Below are positions 15,363 through 23,803 of a DNA stretch of 64,000 nucleotides, piece by piece. Both the position numbers and the translations under genes were made by a program. The notes under the pieces are model-generated. The model saw only the letters and a program-made list of their open reading frames with translations. It searched no databases and was not told where the DNA came from. Position 1 is the first letter of the stretch. Each line of letters opens with the position of its first letter. The stretch is from Lachnospiraceae bacterium (GTDB taxonomy: Bacteria > Bacillota > Clostridia > Lachnospirales > Lachnospiraceae): NCBI GenBank assembly GCA_017449075.1, contig JAFSKG010000032.1, positions 1-64,000 of the forward strand, written 5' to 3'.

Positions 15363-16604
15363 CTATAAAATTGAACTTACAGGACACAAATCTGCTTTTC
15401 TATCATAAGGAATAAATTCTTCTGACATGCAAATTATTGATCCTTTTTTTACATTCATTTTAAATTTGTTAAGTACATCAAAGTTTTTTGTTGCATCATC
15501 TGGATTTTTATTTTTCTTAATCTCAATCGGCGTTATGCTACCATTTTTAACAATTAATAAATCTATTTCTTTTTTATCAATATCTCTGTAATAGTATAAA
15601 TCCATTTTTGCTCTATTATTTAGATATCCTTTAACAATTTCAGATATAACATAGGTTTCAAATATTTCACCAGACATTGCTCCGTTTTGAAGAGTCTTAG
15701 GACTATCCCAGCCACATAAATATGCAACGAGTCCAGTATCCATAAAATAAATCTTAGGAGTTTTAACCAACCTCTTAGTAATATTATTAGAATATGGCTT
15801 AAGTATAAATATTGCTCCTGTTCTCTCTAAAATACTGACCCATTGTTTTGCAGTAGGTGCTGATATACCAAGGTTCTTACTTATCTCATCATACTTTAAT
15901 TCATTAGATGTTCTTGCAGCTATATACACAAGAAAATCATAAAATGTATCAAGATGTCCAACTTGAGATAATTCTTTTATGTCTCTTTCTAAATAAGTAT
16001 TTATATAGTCCATATAATAATTATTTCTATTTATTTTAGTTGATACAATTTTGGGAAGTCCTCCAGTAAAAATTTTTTTATATAATTTGCTTATATCAAC
16101 ATAGTCTTTGTTAGGATTATAATTTATTTTAAGCTTTTTTATATCTCCATCAAAAACCAAACTTGATTTCTTACTTATCTCTCTACTAGATAATGATGAC
16201 ATTTCTAATATAGCAATTCGTCCAGCAAGCGATTCTGATACATTTTTCATCATTTTAAATTTTTGCGAACCTGTTAGCCAGTACAATCCATTTGTTTTCT
16301 TTCCTTTAAGTTTTTTATTATCTATGATTTTTTTTAGTGTTATCAGAATACTTGGTACCCTTTGAAACTCATCAATAATAAGTGGCGCCTTATATGTTTC
16401 AAAGAATAAGTCTGGGTCTTTTTTAGCAAGTTTTCTTATTGCATTATCATCAAATGTTACATAGTTCCTACTCTTTTCTTTAATCTTATAAAGCATTGTA
16501 GATTTACCAACCTGTCTTTGCCCGCACACTAAAACAACAGGGTAAAACCTGCTTGCTTTCTTTACTTCTTTTTCAAGATGTCTTTCAATATATACTTCCC
16601 TCAT
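15363..16604 (-). CDS. AAA_14/DUF4143 ATPase
   Basis: The 413-residue protein has an N-terminal P-loop ATPase (VVLVCGQRQVGKSTMLYKI, Walker A about 29-36; APLIIDEFQRVPSIL, Walker B about 95) followed by SGSQ-type sensor text (YWLTGSQKFKMM). The C-terminal DUF4143 part (SAPTAKQWVSILERTGAIF, YFMDTGLVAYLCGW, GEIFETYVISEIVK, EIDLLIVKNGSITPIEIK) looks like a degenerate PD-(D/E)xK fold. The family is widespread in Clostridia and of unsettled function. It is single-gene, with a strong promoter at 16636-16664. Confidence 0.9.
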   Translation of the reverse strand: MREVYIERHLEKEVKKASRFYPVVLVCGQRQVGKSTMLYKIKEKSRNYVTFDDNAIRKLAKKDPDLFFETYKAPLIIDEFQRVPSILITLKKIIDNKKLKGKKTNGLYWLTGSQKFKMMKNVSESLAGRIAILEMSSLSSREISKKSSLVFDGDIKKLKINYNPNKDYVDISKLYKKIFTGGLPKIVSTKINRNNYYMDYINTYLERDIKELSQVGHLDTFYDFLVYIAARTSNELKYDEISKNLGISAPTAKQWVSILERTGAIFILKPYSNNITKRLVKTPKIYFMDTGLVAYLCGWDSPKTLQNGAMSGEIFETYVISEIVKGYLNNRAKMDLYYYRDIDKKEIDLLIVKNGSITPIEIKKNKNPDDATKNFDVLNKFKMNVKKGSIICMSEEFIPYDRKADLCPVSSIL

Positions 16605-16635
16605 TTTTCCCCCGAGAAATCTAAAGTGATACTTT

Positions 16636-16664
16636 ATTTTACTCTAAACTTGGCTATATGTCAA
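16636..16664 (-). promoter_or_regulatory. Consensus promoter of the AAA_14 ATPase
   Basis: On the minus strand a perfect TTGACA (complement of 16659-16664) and TAAAAT (complement of 16636-16641) are 17 bp apart. Confidence 0.75.
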
Positions 16665-16696
16665 GTTGGTATATCAAAAAGATACTTGACACATTC

Positions 16697-17443
16697 TTAT
16701 TCTACTTTCATCTCAATAAGTTTCTCAGTGTCTTTTTTTATTTTTACATGAATTATTATTTGCAATATAAATGCCAATAACATAGTAACAAGCGCTATTA
16801 ATACTGCTATTCCTTGTACATCATCAGGAACTCCATTTTCAAGTCCTGCATTTTTTACATTTGTAGCATCATAAAGTGTGTGAATCAAAATAGGAATCAA
16901 TAATGCTTTCACATACATCATTGTTATATTTTTATTTTCAGTTTTATTTAATTTATAATATTTTGCCTTGCCTATGTAGCTTGCCATTACAGATCCTAGC
17001 ACTGAATGAAATGTAATTACCAATATTCTTATCACTACAGCTACCAAACTTGATCCATACAAGAATTCTTCAAATATTGTAAATCCCATTCCAACTCCAA
17101 AGCCAGTGAGCAAATACTCATAGACATTTTTTGGCTTAAATATTTTTATGCAAAGTACAATAAATAAGCATTTTGCAATTTCTTCTGATAATCCTGCAGC
17201 AAAAAATGAAGACGAAATTGAACGCAATACTAAATTGCTAATATTATTTTTGTTGTAACCAAGTTTTGAAAGCCCAATTGCTATCAAAACTGTAAGTGCT
17301 ACGGAAACTACAAGTGACACTACACCAAGTATAACTGGTACAATTGCTTGTGCCTTACCTATTGATGGTATTTCCCTTTTTATCATTTTAAAATAAATAA
17401 TGCCAAGTATTATAATAGAAAGTGCGAATTGTATTATAGCCAT
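16697..17443 (-). CDS. PrsW-family intramembrane metalloprotease
   Basis: The 248-residue protein has about eight hydrophobic segments. It carries the conserved PrsW/YhfC motifs: SEEIAK (about 83), FTIFEEFLYG (about 116), FHSVLGSVMASY (about 140) and HTLYDATN (about 185). The Glu and His residues would bind zinc within the membrane. PrsW proteases cut anti-sigma factors or process membrane peptides, but no anti-sigma gene is nearby. It follows cstA by 18 bp and is probably co-transcribed with it. Confidence 0.85.
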   Translation of the reverse strand: MAIIQFALSIIILGIIYFKMIKREIPSIGKAQAIVPVILGVVSLVVSVALTVLIAIGLSKLGYNKNNISNLVLRSISSSFFAAGLSEEIAKCLFIVLCIKIFKPKNVYEYLLTGFGVGMGFTIFEEFLYGSSLVAVVIRILVITFHSVLGSVMASYIGKAKYYKLNKTENKNITMMYVKALLIPILIHTLYDATNVKNAGLENGVPDDVQGIAVLIALVTMLLAFILQIIIHVKIKKDTEKLIEMKVE

Positions 17444-17461
17444 ATAAAAACTTCCTTATTT

Positions 17462-18907
17462 TTATTTTTTGCGAAATATTCGCGATTTCAGTGATTTTAT
17501 TAAACCTTTTTTATTAGTTCTGTAAAGCATAAAGCTAGATAAGGTACATATTGCAATGCCAATTCCGGATCTTATCCCCGCTCCATAACTTATTCCGATC
17601 CACTTTAGACATTCTTCAGCTATCAAGAAATATGTAGTTGTTACTGCTGTCATAAACACAGCCGGTATTAATGCAATCAAATAATTCTTTTTAGCATTTG
17701 ATAGATACACAGCCTCAGCCCACAAAACTATTGTAGCTAATGTTTGATTTGAAAATGAGAAGTATCTCCATACAATACTATAATCAATATTTGATATAAC
17801 AAGGCCTGTGCCGAGTAACAAGATAGTAATTAGTATTCTATTTTTCCATTTTGATTGATCTATTTTAAACCAATCAGCTATAGTAAGTCTTGCAGATCTA
17901 TAAGCTGTGTCGCCTGATGAAATAGGACAAACTACCACACCGAGTAAAGCAATTATACCACCAACCGATCCCATAGTTCTCATACATATATCATATACAG
18001 TACCAGAAGACATCCCCGATGCTTGCAAAGCTTCTCTAGTTTCATAACAAGTAACTCCTGCTGCTGCCCATACCAAAGCAATAATCCCTTCTGTTATCAT
18101 AGCACCATAGAAAACTTTTCTTCCATGTTTCTCTTTCTGTATACATCTTGCCATAAGTGGTGACTGAGTGGCATGAAAACCTGATATGGCTCCACAGGCT
18201 ACAGTTATAAGCATAAATGGCCACCATGGAAGTGTTGGATGCTGATTATAAAAATTATTCCAATTTTCTGGCATATGAAAAGTTGGGTTAAAAAACATGG
18301 CGCCGCTTACACCAATAGCCATAATAATAAGACATATTGCAAATAATGGATAAAGCTTTCCTATTATCTTGTCAATAGGCACAAAGACTGCTATGAAATA
18401 ATAAACCATAATTACTACTAACCAATGTCTAGTGTCAAGAGTATTTGGTGTAATCAGTGCAAGTAAAGCTGCTGGTCCTTCTGTAAATACTACACCACAC
18501 ATAATTAAAAGTATGACAGAAAATACTCTCATCACAACAGCCATCTTTGGGTCTAAATACTCTCCTACAAGTTCTGATACACTTGCTCCATTTTCTCTTT
18601 CTGACAACATACCGCATAAATAATCGTGGACTCCGCCTGCAAGAATGCAGCCAAACACTATCCACAAATATACAATAGGTCCAAACACTGCACCGCTTAG
18701 TGCACCAAATATTGGCCCTGTACCTGCTATGTTTAAGAGTTGTATTAGATAAACTCTCCATAATGGCATCGGTATATAATCAACATTATCTATACTCTTG
18801 TATGCCGCTGTCTTCCTATCATCGGGCCCAAATACTTTTTCGACAAAGCTTCCATAAAAAATATAACCCAATATTAAAATGACAACTGATAATATAAATG
18901 TAATCAT
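17462..18907 (-). CDS. cstA: Carbon starvation protein CstA-family transporter
   Basis: The 481-residue multi-pass protein matches CstA throughout: DDRKTAAYKSIDNVDYIPMP, GTGPIFGALSGAVFGP, HDYLCGMLSERENGASVSE, SGFHATQSPLMARC and ISSGDTAYRSARL. CstA proteins take up peptides or pyruvate during starvation. Length is near the short Firmicutes form, since E. coli CstA is about 700 residues. The ribosome site AAAGGAG is about 14 bases from the ATG, farther than usual. A TATAAT-like box lies upstream near 18945. Confidence 0.93.
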   Translation of the reverse strand: MITFILSVVILILGYIFYGSFVEKVFGPDDRKTAAYKSIDNVDYIPMPLWRVYLIQLLNIAGTGPIFGALSGAVFGPIVYLWIVFGCILAGGVHDYLCGMLSERENGASVSELVGEYLDPKMAVVMRVFSVILLIMCGVVFTEGPAALLALITPNTLDTRHWLVVIMVYYFIAVFVPIDKIIGKLYPLFAICLIIMAIGVSGAMFFNPTFHMPENWNNFYNQHPTLPWWPFMLITVACGAISGFHATQSPLMARCIQKEKHGRKVFYGAMITEGIIALVWAAAGVTCYETREALQASGMSSGTVYDICMRTMGSVGGIIALLGVVVCPISSGDTAYRSARLTIADWFKIDQSKWKNRILITILLLGTGLVISNIDYSIVWRYFSFSNQTLATIVLWAEAVYLSNAKKNYLIALIPAVFMTAVTTTYFLIAEECLKWIGISYGAGIRSGIGIAICTLSSFMLYRTNKKGLIKSLKSRIFRKK

Positions 18908-18974
18908 ATTACTATACTATGCTCCTTTACATATTTATTATACCATTTATATTGTCATTATGGTATAATAAATA

Positions 18975-19003
18975 ATTAAAAACGGGGTTTAGGCCCCGTT
19001 TAT
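18975..19003 (-). terminator. Terminator overlapping the HAD gene stop
   Basis: AAACGGGG and CCCCGTTT arms surround a 6-base loop; the minus strand continues TTTTTAATT. The stop codon of the HAD gene lies in the upstream arm. Confidence 0.8.
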
Positions 19004-20109
19004 TTTTGATACTTCACATTCTCTCCATAAATAGTTACAAAATCATTTTTCATAGAAATTGGTGTCCATCCAACCTCAGCACAGTGCTTTTGCATGTCCT
19101 CTGCTTTTTGAAGGTTGCCATTTTCTCTTTCTAAATCATCGCAACACACCATAAATGCTTTAGACAAATATTTATTATTTGAAGTTGTAAATGTTGCCAT
19201 ACTATAATCGCCTGAAGTATTTCCAAATGCGAGCACAGGCTTTTGTCCTATCTCTCTTTCAATTAGTTTTACTTTATTCATTTTCACATTTTTAATTTGG
19301 AATTCTCCATCAAGTACTACTCTGTCATCTGTTTTAAGTTGATATTCAAAACCCTCTTTATCTTCATTTGAGGCTTTTAAAATATCATCTGATCCTATAA
19401 CCTGTCTCAATGGGATATTTAATGCCCCATCAACATATGCTCTTGTCAAAAATCTATCCGTGCCACTCACTACATATACAGTAAATCCATTTCTATTTAA
19501 ATAATCTACAACTTGAACCATCGGTTGATAATAAGCATCCTTTGTTTTCATATTTGTATAATGAGGCTCATCTTGATTAGTATAATCTTTTACATATGCT
19601 ATTATTTCTTCAGGAGTCATTCCCTTAAATGATGAAGCAACACATGTTCCGTGTTCTATAGGCATATTATCATCTGCCTTGCCAGTTTCCATATAAACTT
19701 TTATTTTTGCAGCAACTTCCTTCTCATAGGCTGATGCCTTATCTTTATATGTCTCGTCCTCAACTATTCTATGATATGCAACTCTATGGTCAAGATATAT
19801 TGGATTTGTTTCACAGAATAATGTTCCGTCAAAATCAAATACAGCCACCCGGTCCTTAACTGGTATAAAGTCTTTGCTATTTTTATCAGTGATTCTCTTT
19901 ATATAATCAGGCAACTCACTCTTTAATTTTGAATCATTGGTCCAAAGTGACAACGGGTCATTTGCATCTACATATTTTAAAATTGGTGATGATGCAACAG
20001 TATGTAATGGTTTCTTATTTAAAAAACAAAAACAACATACTGCAACTAATGCTACTGCAAGAACAACTGACGTCCATTTCCAAAAATTATTATTTCTTTT
20101 CATACTCAT
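19000..20109 (-). CDS. Membrane-anchored HAD-family phosphatase
   Basis: The start is the ATG at 20109 (MSMKRNNNFWKW), with AAAGAGG upstream. Residues 10-30 are a membrane anchor or uncleaved signal. The HAD core begins with VAVFDFDGTLFCETN near residue 91, which supplies the nucleophile Asp and the acid/base Asp. The later motifs are YVVSGTDRFLTRA and PVLAFGNTSGDYSMA. It resembles phosphoserine-phosphatase-like HAD enzymes with a helical cap and probably acts outside the membrane. The substrate is unknown. Its promoter and a palindrome lie at 20169-20219. Confidence 0.85.
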   Translation of the reverse strand: MSMKRNNNFWKWTSVVLAVALVAVCCFCFLNKKPLHTVASSPILKYVDANDPLSLWTNDSKLKSELPDYIKRITDKNSKDFIPVKDRVAVFDFDGTLFCETNPIYLDHRVAYHRIVEDETYKDKASAYEKEVAAKIKVYMETGKADDNMPIEHGTCVASSFKGMTPEEIIAYVKDYTNQDEPHYTNMKTKDAYYQPMVQVVDYLNRNGFTVYVVSGTDRFLTRAYVDGALNIPLRQVIGSDDILKASNEDKEGFEYQLKTDDRVVLDGEFQIKNVKMNKVKLIEREIGQKPVLAFGNTSGDYSMATFTTSNNKYLSKAFMVCCDDLERENGNLQKAEDMQKHCAEVGWTPISMKNDFVTIYGENVKYQK

Positions 20110-20168
20110 ATTAAACACCTCTTTTAACTAAATTACTCGACTCAATTTATTACATTTTTTACCTATGT

Positions 20169-20197
20169 ATTATATACAAATAAGATGGGTTTATCAA
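20169..20197 (-). promoter_or_regulatory. Promoter of the HAD phosphatase gene
   Basis: On the minus strand TTGATA (complement of 20192-20197) and TATAAT (complement of 20169-20174) are 17 bp apart. Confidence 0.65.
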
Positions 20198-20203
20198 CAT
20201 GAT

Positions 20204-20219
20204 TTTGACCATGGTCAAA
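20204..20219. promoter_or_regulatory. 16-bp perfect palindrome, Crp/Fnr-like box
   Basis: TTTGACCATGGTCAAA lies 6 bp upstream of the -35 box of the HAD promoter. The TTGAC-N4-GTCAA layout resembles Crp/Fnr-family operators, and the location suits an activator. The regulator is not in the window. Confidence 0.5.
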
Positions 20220-20284
20220 TTGCGACAGGGTAAAGCTTTTATAGGTAGAAATCTTTACTATATCTTTTTACACTGCATTTATTT

Positions 20285-21208
20285 TTAGCAAAATATATTT
20301 GTCAAAACTTTATCTATATCTTCATTAATGATAATTGATCTCTCAAGCAATTCATCAGGGCAAAATGCTTCATTATAATTTATACAAGCATAGGTTGATT
20401 TCTCATTTTCTAAAACCATCTTCCAAAATGGATATTTAATTATAACTGGAGTATTCATTCCCACTCCAAGTTCTAAAAAAAGTACTTTTTGATTTTTTCT
20501 TTTATTTATAAAATCAGAGTATTTGATTGAAGCTTCAACCCACCCTTCGTCTTCTACAAAATTATTGTCAGATCTTAAATTCATAGTCATATCTGACCCA
20601 TCATCAGGGCATTTTGGTATCAGTTCCTTAGGTATTCTCATAGAAATATTTTTATCACTTGGGACATCATATATTCCTTTTTCATTTTTTATAAATCCTT
20701 GTGATTCGAGCATTTGATAGATAATTTCTTTGTTGTCATATGTCTTCTTAATATTGGCATTTACTGATTGAAAAAGTCCATAGTCTCCTTGCGTATAAAA
20801 TAATCTTTTTTTATCTATTCCTGATTTTTGAAATTGATGGTCTACATTTGTAGTAATAACAAAATAATCTTTATTTTTAATTATGTTTAGTAGCTTTTTA
20901 TATGTGTCTTTAGGAGCATCCATATATCTATTTACATATATAAGTCTACTCCAAAAAGCCCACATAGTTTCTTTGTCGGGAAATGGATAAAATCCACCAC
21001 TATAAAAATCAGTTATGCCATATGCATTTATAAAATCGAACATATATTTTTTAAATATTTCACCATTATAAATAAAACCAGCCGAAGTACTAAGCCCTGC
21101 TCCAGCGCCAACAACTATTGCATCACAATTTTCAATTTTCTTTTTTAATAATTTAATATCTTCTAAGTAAGTTCTTGTAGATTTGTAAGTCACATTCTTT
21201 AAATACAT
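20285..21208 (-). CDS. SirTM-type sirtuin (class M, probable protein ADP-ribosyltransferase)
   Basis: The 307-residue protein shows a sirtuin NAD site: GAGAGLSTSAG at 34-44 and ITTNVDHQFQKSG near 118-130. Where deacetylase sirtuins have the catalytic His, this protein has Gln140 in YTQGDYG, and the zinc Cys pairs are not obvious. Both traits mark the SirTM class, whose characterised members ADP-ribosylate a lipoylated GcvH-like protein. The start overlaps the macrodomain gene by 56 bp but has its own AAAGGTGG site, so the overlap is real. It is the last gene of the ACG-peptide operon. No gcvH-L or lplA gene is in the window. Confidence 0.88.
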   Translation of the reverse strand: MYLKNVTYKSTRTYLEDIKLLKKKIENCDAIVVGAGAGLSTSAGFIYNGEIFKKYMFDFINAYGITDFYSGGFYPFPDKETMWAFWSRLIYVNRYMDAPKDTYKKLLNIIKNKDYFVITTNVDHQFQKSGIDKKRLFYTQGDYGLFQSVNANIKKTYDNKEIIYQMLESQGFIKNEKGIYDVPSDKNISMRIPKELIPKCPDDGSDMTMNLRSDNNFVEDEGWVEASIKYSDFINKRKNQKVLFLELGVGMNTPVIIKYPFWKMVLENEKSTYACINYNEAFCPDELLERSIIINEDIDKVLTNIFC

Positions 21209-21932
21209 TAAAGACCACCTTTATTTTACCTTTTGTATCATTTTTATACTTTATTATTGTATCAACAGCTATTTCGGCTGCTTTTTCATTTGGAAAACCA
21301 AATATGCCTGTTGATATGCAGCAAAATGCTAGATTATTTAATTCATATGCATCTGCCAATTTTATACAAGACAAATAACAAGATTTCAATTCTTCTTCAT
21401 TTTGTTTAGTCACCCTTCCATTTACTATAGTTCCAACAGTATGTATTATATATTTGCTTGGTAAATTATATGCTTTTGTAATTTTTGCACATCCAGTTTT
21501 TTCTTCATGACCTTGTTTCATAATTATTTCATTACACTCGTTTCTAAGTTCAATCCCCGCATAAGTGTGAATAATATTATCTATGCAATTATGACAAGGT
21601 ATATAACAACCTGTCATCCCGCTATTTGCTGCATTTACTATTGCGTCACATTTCAAAGTAGTAATATCTCCTTGCCACAAATATATATCATCTGCTATTT
21701 CATTTAAATCATTTATATCAGTTATACCTTTATTTTTTGTCTCTTCTTTAAGATATTCATCTTGTATCTTGAGAAATTCTTTATCAACCTGTGATGGCAA
21801 ACGCACATTAAATAAACTTCTAAGTAATTTCTTTTGTTCTTCTTCAGTATTAGGAACATCTATATTTTGATACTTAGAGTTTTCTTCTAACAAATATTTA
21901 ATTAAATATAATCTTTTTTCTTGCTGTTTCAT
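21153..21932 (-). CDS. Zinc-type macrodomain protein-ADP-ribose hydrolase
   Basis: The 259-residue protein has a helical N-terminal extension (1-85) and then a macrodomain: WQGDITTLKCDAIVNAANS at 86-104 and STGIFGFPNEKAAEIA near 208. The insert GCYIPCHNCIDNIIH (109-122), with Cys109, His114 and Cys116, is the zinc-binding signature of SirTM-linked macrodomains. Those enzymes remove ADP-ribose from protein. It is encoded between DUF1848 (1 bp away) and the SirTM gene, which it overlaps, so the writer and eraser are co-translated. The ribosome site is weak. Confidence 0.9.
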   Translation of the reverse strand: MKQQEKRLYLIKYLLEENSKYQNIDVPNTEEEQKKLLRSLFNVRLPSQVDKEFLKIQDEYLKEETKNKGITDINDLNEIADDIYLWQGDITTLKCDAIVNAANSGMTGCYIPCHNCIDNIIHTYAGIELRNECNEIIMKQGHEEKTGCAKITKAYNLPSKYIIHTVGTIVNGRVTKQNEEELKSCYLSCIKLADAYELNNLAFCCISTGIFGFPNEKAAEIAVDTIIKYKNDTKGKIKVVFNVFKECDLQIYKNLLRRY

Positions 21933-21933
21933 A

Positions 21934-22845
21934 CTATTCTAAAAAACTTTTTTGCTGACCCATTTGCACTATATCACTTTCATTAACATTTGAGAGTAAC
22001 ATTGGTGAGTTTTTATCATGGTATTTGTAATTTTCAAATGCCAACTTCGGATTTTTGTTTGCATAACAATATTTGCATCCATTCATGCATGTATCATATG
22101 CTCCTATATCTCTACTTGGCATACAATGGCAACCAACCCGTGAACCACTATGTTTGATCTTTTTAAATCTTATACTATTTGCATTTCCTAAAATATCACT
22201 TGTCATACATCCAGAGTTATTAATTCCAAACTTTGAGTAATCTATATCCGTTCCACAAGTTTGTATATTAATACTATATTTTTTTGATGTGTCTCCAAGC
22301 ATCTTAGCAAGATTCAATTTGTCATTTTCATCAAATCTAATTAACTCTGGCATATTATATTCAAGTTTTTTGTAAATTTCTACAAAACTAAATATACACC
22401 TATCGATGTGCTTTGCTAATTTTTCTGCCATATAGTTAAATATTTTGCAGTGATAATCAAAATCATATTTTTCTGTATATAATATAGGGTCATATCTCCA
22501 AGCAATTCTATTCTTACTCACTTGCTTTTCAAGTTCATATAAAGTTTCTATACTTTCATCAATACTTGGCACTCCAGGCTCTATATCTTTATCATATGCC
22601 GTTATAGTGTAGTGAAAATATGTATTAAACTTATTTGTTATTTTATATAAATCTTTTAAAATCGGTTTATAATTTTTAGAACAAAATATAATACAATCAA
22701 CCTTATCTGGTGTTAATTCATATTTAGTCACTTTTTCAGGGAACATCGGATTTCGAACAAGCACATATCCTTCTTCAAATCTTTTTATTAGCCACTCAGA
22801 AAAATATTGCACCGTATCTGTCCTCGCTCCAGTATTTATAATCAT
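21934..22845 (-). CDS. DUF1848 family protein with C-terminal Cys cluster
   Basis: The 303-residue protein begins MIINTGARTDTVQYFSEWL and has DUF1848 hallmarks: RNPMFPEKVTKYELTPDKVD, HYTITAYDKDIEPGVPS and WRYDPILYTEKYD. Near the C-terminus are GCHCMPSRDIGAYDTC and MNGCKYCYA, with Cys239, 241, 253, 257 and 260. This resembles an iron-sulfur site of radical-SAM-like CxxxCxxC type. The biochemical role of the family is not established to my knowledge. It sits 3 bp from the dehydrogenase and 1 bp from the macrodomain gene, so it belongs to the operon. Confidence 0.85.
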   Translation of the reverse strand: MIINTGARTDTVQYFSEWLIKRFEEGYVLVRNPMFPEKVTKYELTPDKVDCIIFCSKNYKPILKDLYKITNKFNTYFHYTITAYDKDIEPGVPSIDESIETLYELEKQVSKNRIAWRYDPILYTEKYDFDYHCKIFNYMAEKLAKHIDRCIFSFVEIYKKLEYNMPELIRFDENDKLNLAKMLGDTSKKYSINIQTCGTDIDYSKFGINNSGCMTSDILGNANSIRFKKIKHSGSRVGCHCMPSRDIGAYDTCMNGCKYCYANKNPKLAFENYKYHDKNSPMLLSNVNESDIVQMGQQKSFLE

Positions 22846-22848
22846 AGT

Positions 22849-23802
22849 TTATCCTTTCATTGTTACAACTATTTTACCATTAACTAATTTTTTATCTTGG
22901 CACATCAATGCATCTTTTATATTTTCAAACTTAAATGAAGCACCAATTTTTGGCTTTAGTTTATTTTTATCTATAAAACTCATTATCATATCCACATCTT
23001 TTTGAGTAGGACTATTTGAATAGAACCCTGTAAGATACACTCCATTTGGTATATCTTTTATAGGGTCAAAATTATTAAGTGCATAAACTCCGCCGAGTAT
23101 ACCCGTGTTACATACTATACCTTTTTTATCAACTAATTTCAATGTATCAACTAATGATTTAGCACCTACTAAATCAAGCACTTTATTAACGACATTTACT
23201 TTTCCAGATAATACTCCATTGTCAAGTATTATTTCATCTACATCATTTAATAATTTCATTTTATCTTCTTTATGTGTTGTAGCAACAACTCTACACCCAA
23301 GTGCTTTTGCAATTTGTATTGAAGCATAACCAAGAGCACATGTTGCTCCACGAATTAAAAGTGTATCATCTTTTTTTAAATCAAGACAATCAAATAATGA
23401 CCCCCACGCAGTATAGTATGTTTCAGGCATTGCTCCTAATTCTTCAAAAGGCATATTAATATTTATTTTAAAGGTGTGAAATTTAGGTGCAAGACAATAT
23501 TGTGCATAGCTTCCATCAAAACTTCTTCCAAGTCCTCCCATAAGCGATATTACCTTATCACCAACTTTGAAATCATCATCCAAGCTATCTTCAATTATAC
23601 CCACACATTCAATCCCGGGGATAATTGGTTTTTTTATATAATCATTCTCTATTTCAAACTCCCTAAGTATTTTTTCTGAATGGTTTAGTCCAAATGCTTT
23701 TACTCTAATTAAAACCCAATCTTTCTTTATCTTTGGAATCTCAACATCTTTAATTTGTATCTCTTCTGCTTTTGTTGGCTTAAATAGTACTACTGCTTTC
23801 AT
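22849..23802 (-). CDS. Quinone-oxidoreductase-like zinc-independent dehydrogenase (MDR family)
   Basis: The 317-residue protein has the MDR layout: an N-terminal GroES-like domain (LIRVKAFGLNHSEKILRE, PIIPGIECVGIIED) and a Rossmann domain (LLIRGATCALGYASIQIAKA, CRVVATTHKEDKM). It lacks the Cys/His set of zinc alcohol dehydrogenases, as quinone reductases do, and should reduce quinones or enones with NADPH. The ATG lies 1 bp after the radical SAM stop, with its ribosome site inside that gene. Pairing with an HxlR regulator resembles thiol/quinone-stress operons. Confidence 0.88.
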   Translation of the reverse strand: MKAVVLFKPTKAEEIQIKDVEIPKIKKDWVLIRVKAFGLNHSEKILREFEIENDYIKKPIIPGIECVGIIEDSLDDDFKVGDKVISLMGGLGRSFDGSYAQYCLAPKFHTFKININMPFEELGAMPETYYTAWGSLFDCLDLKKDDTLLIRGATCALGYASIQIAKALGCRVVATTHKEDKMKLLNDVDEIILDNGVLSGKVNVVNKVLDLVGAKSLVDTLKLVDKKGIVCNTGILGGVYALNNFDPIKDIPNGVYLTGFYSNSPTQKDVDMIMSFIDKNKLKPKIGASFKFENIKDALMCQDKKLVNGKIVVTMKG

Positions 23803-23803
23803 T

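Noticed and set aside
18042..18761. Extra frames inside cstA on both strands
   Set aside because: CstA is full length and conserved throughout; the others are shadows with Cys/Arg/Ser-rich composition.
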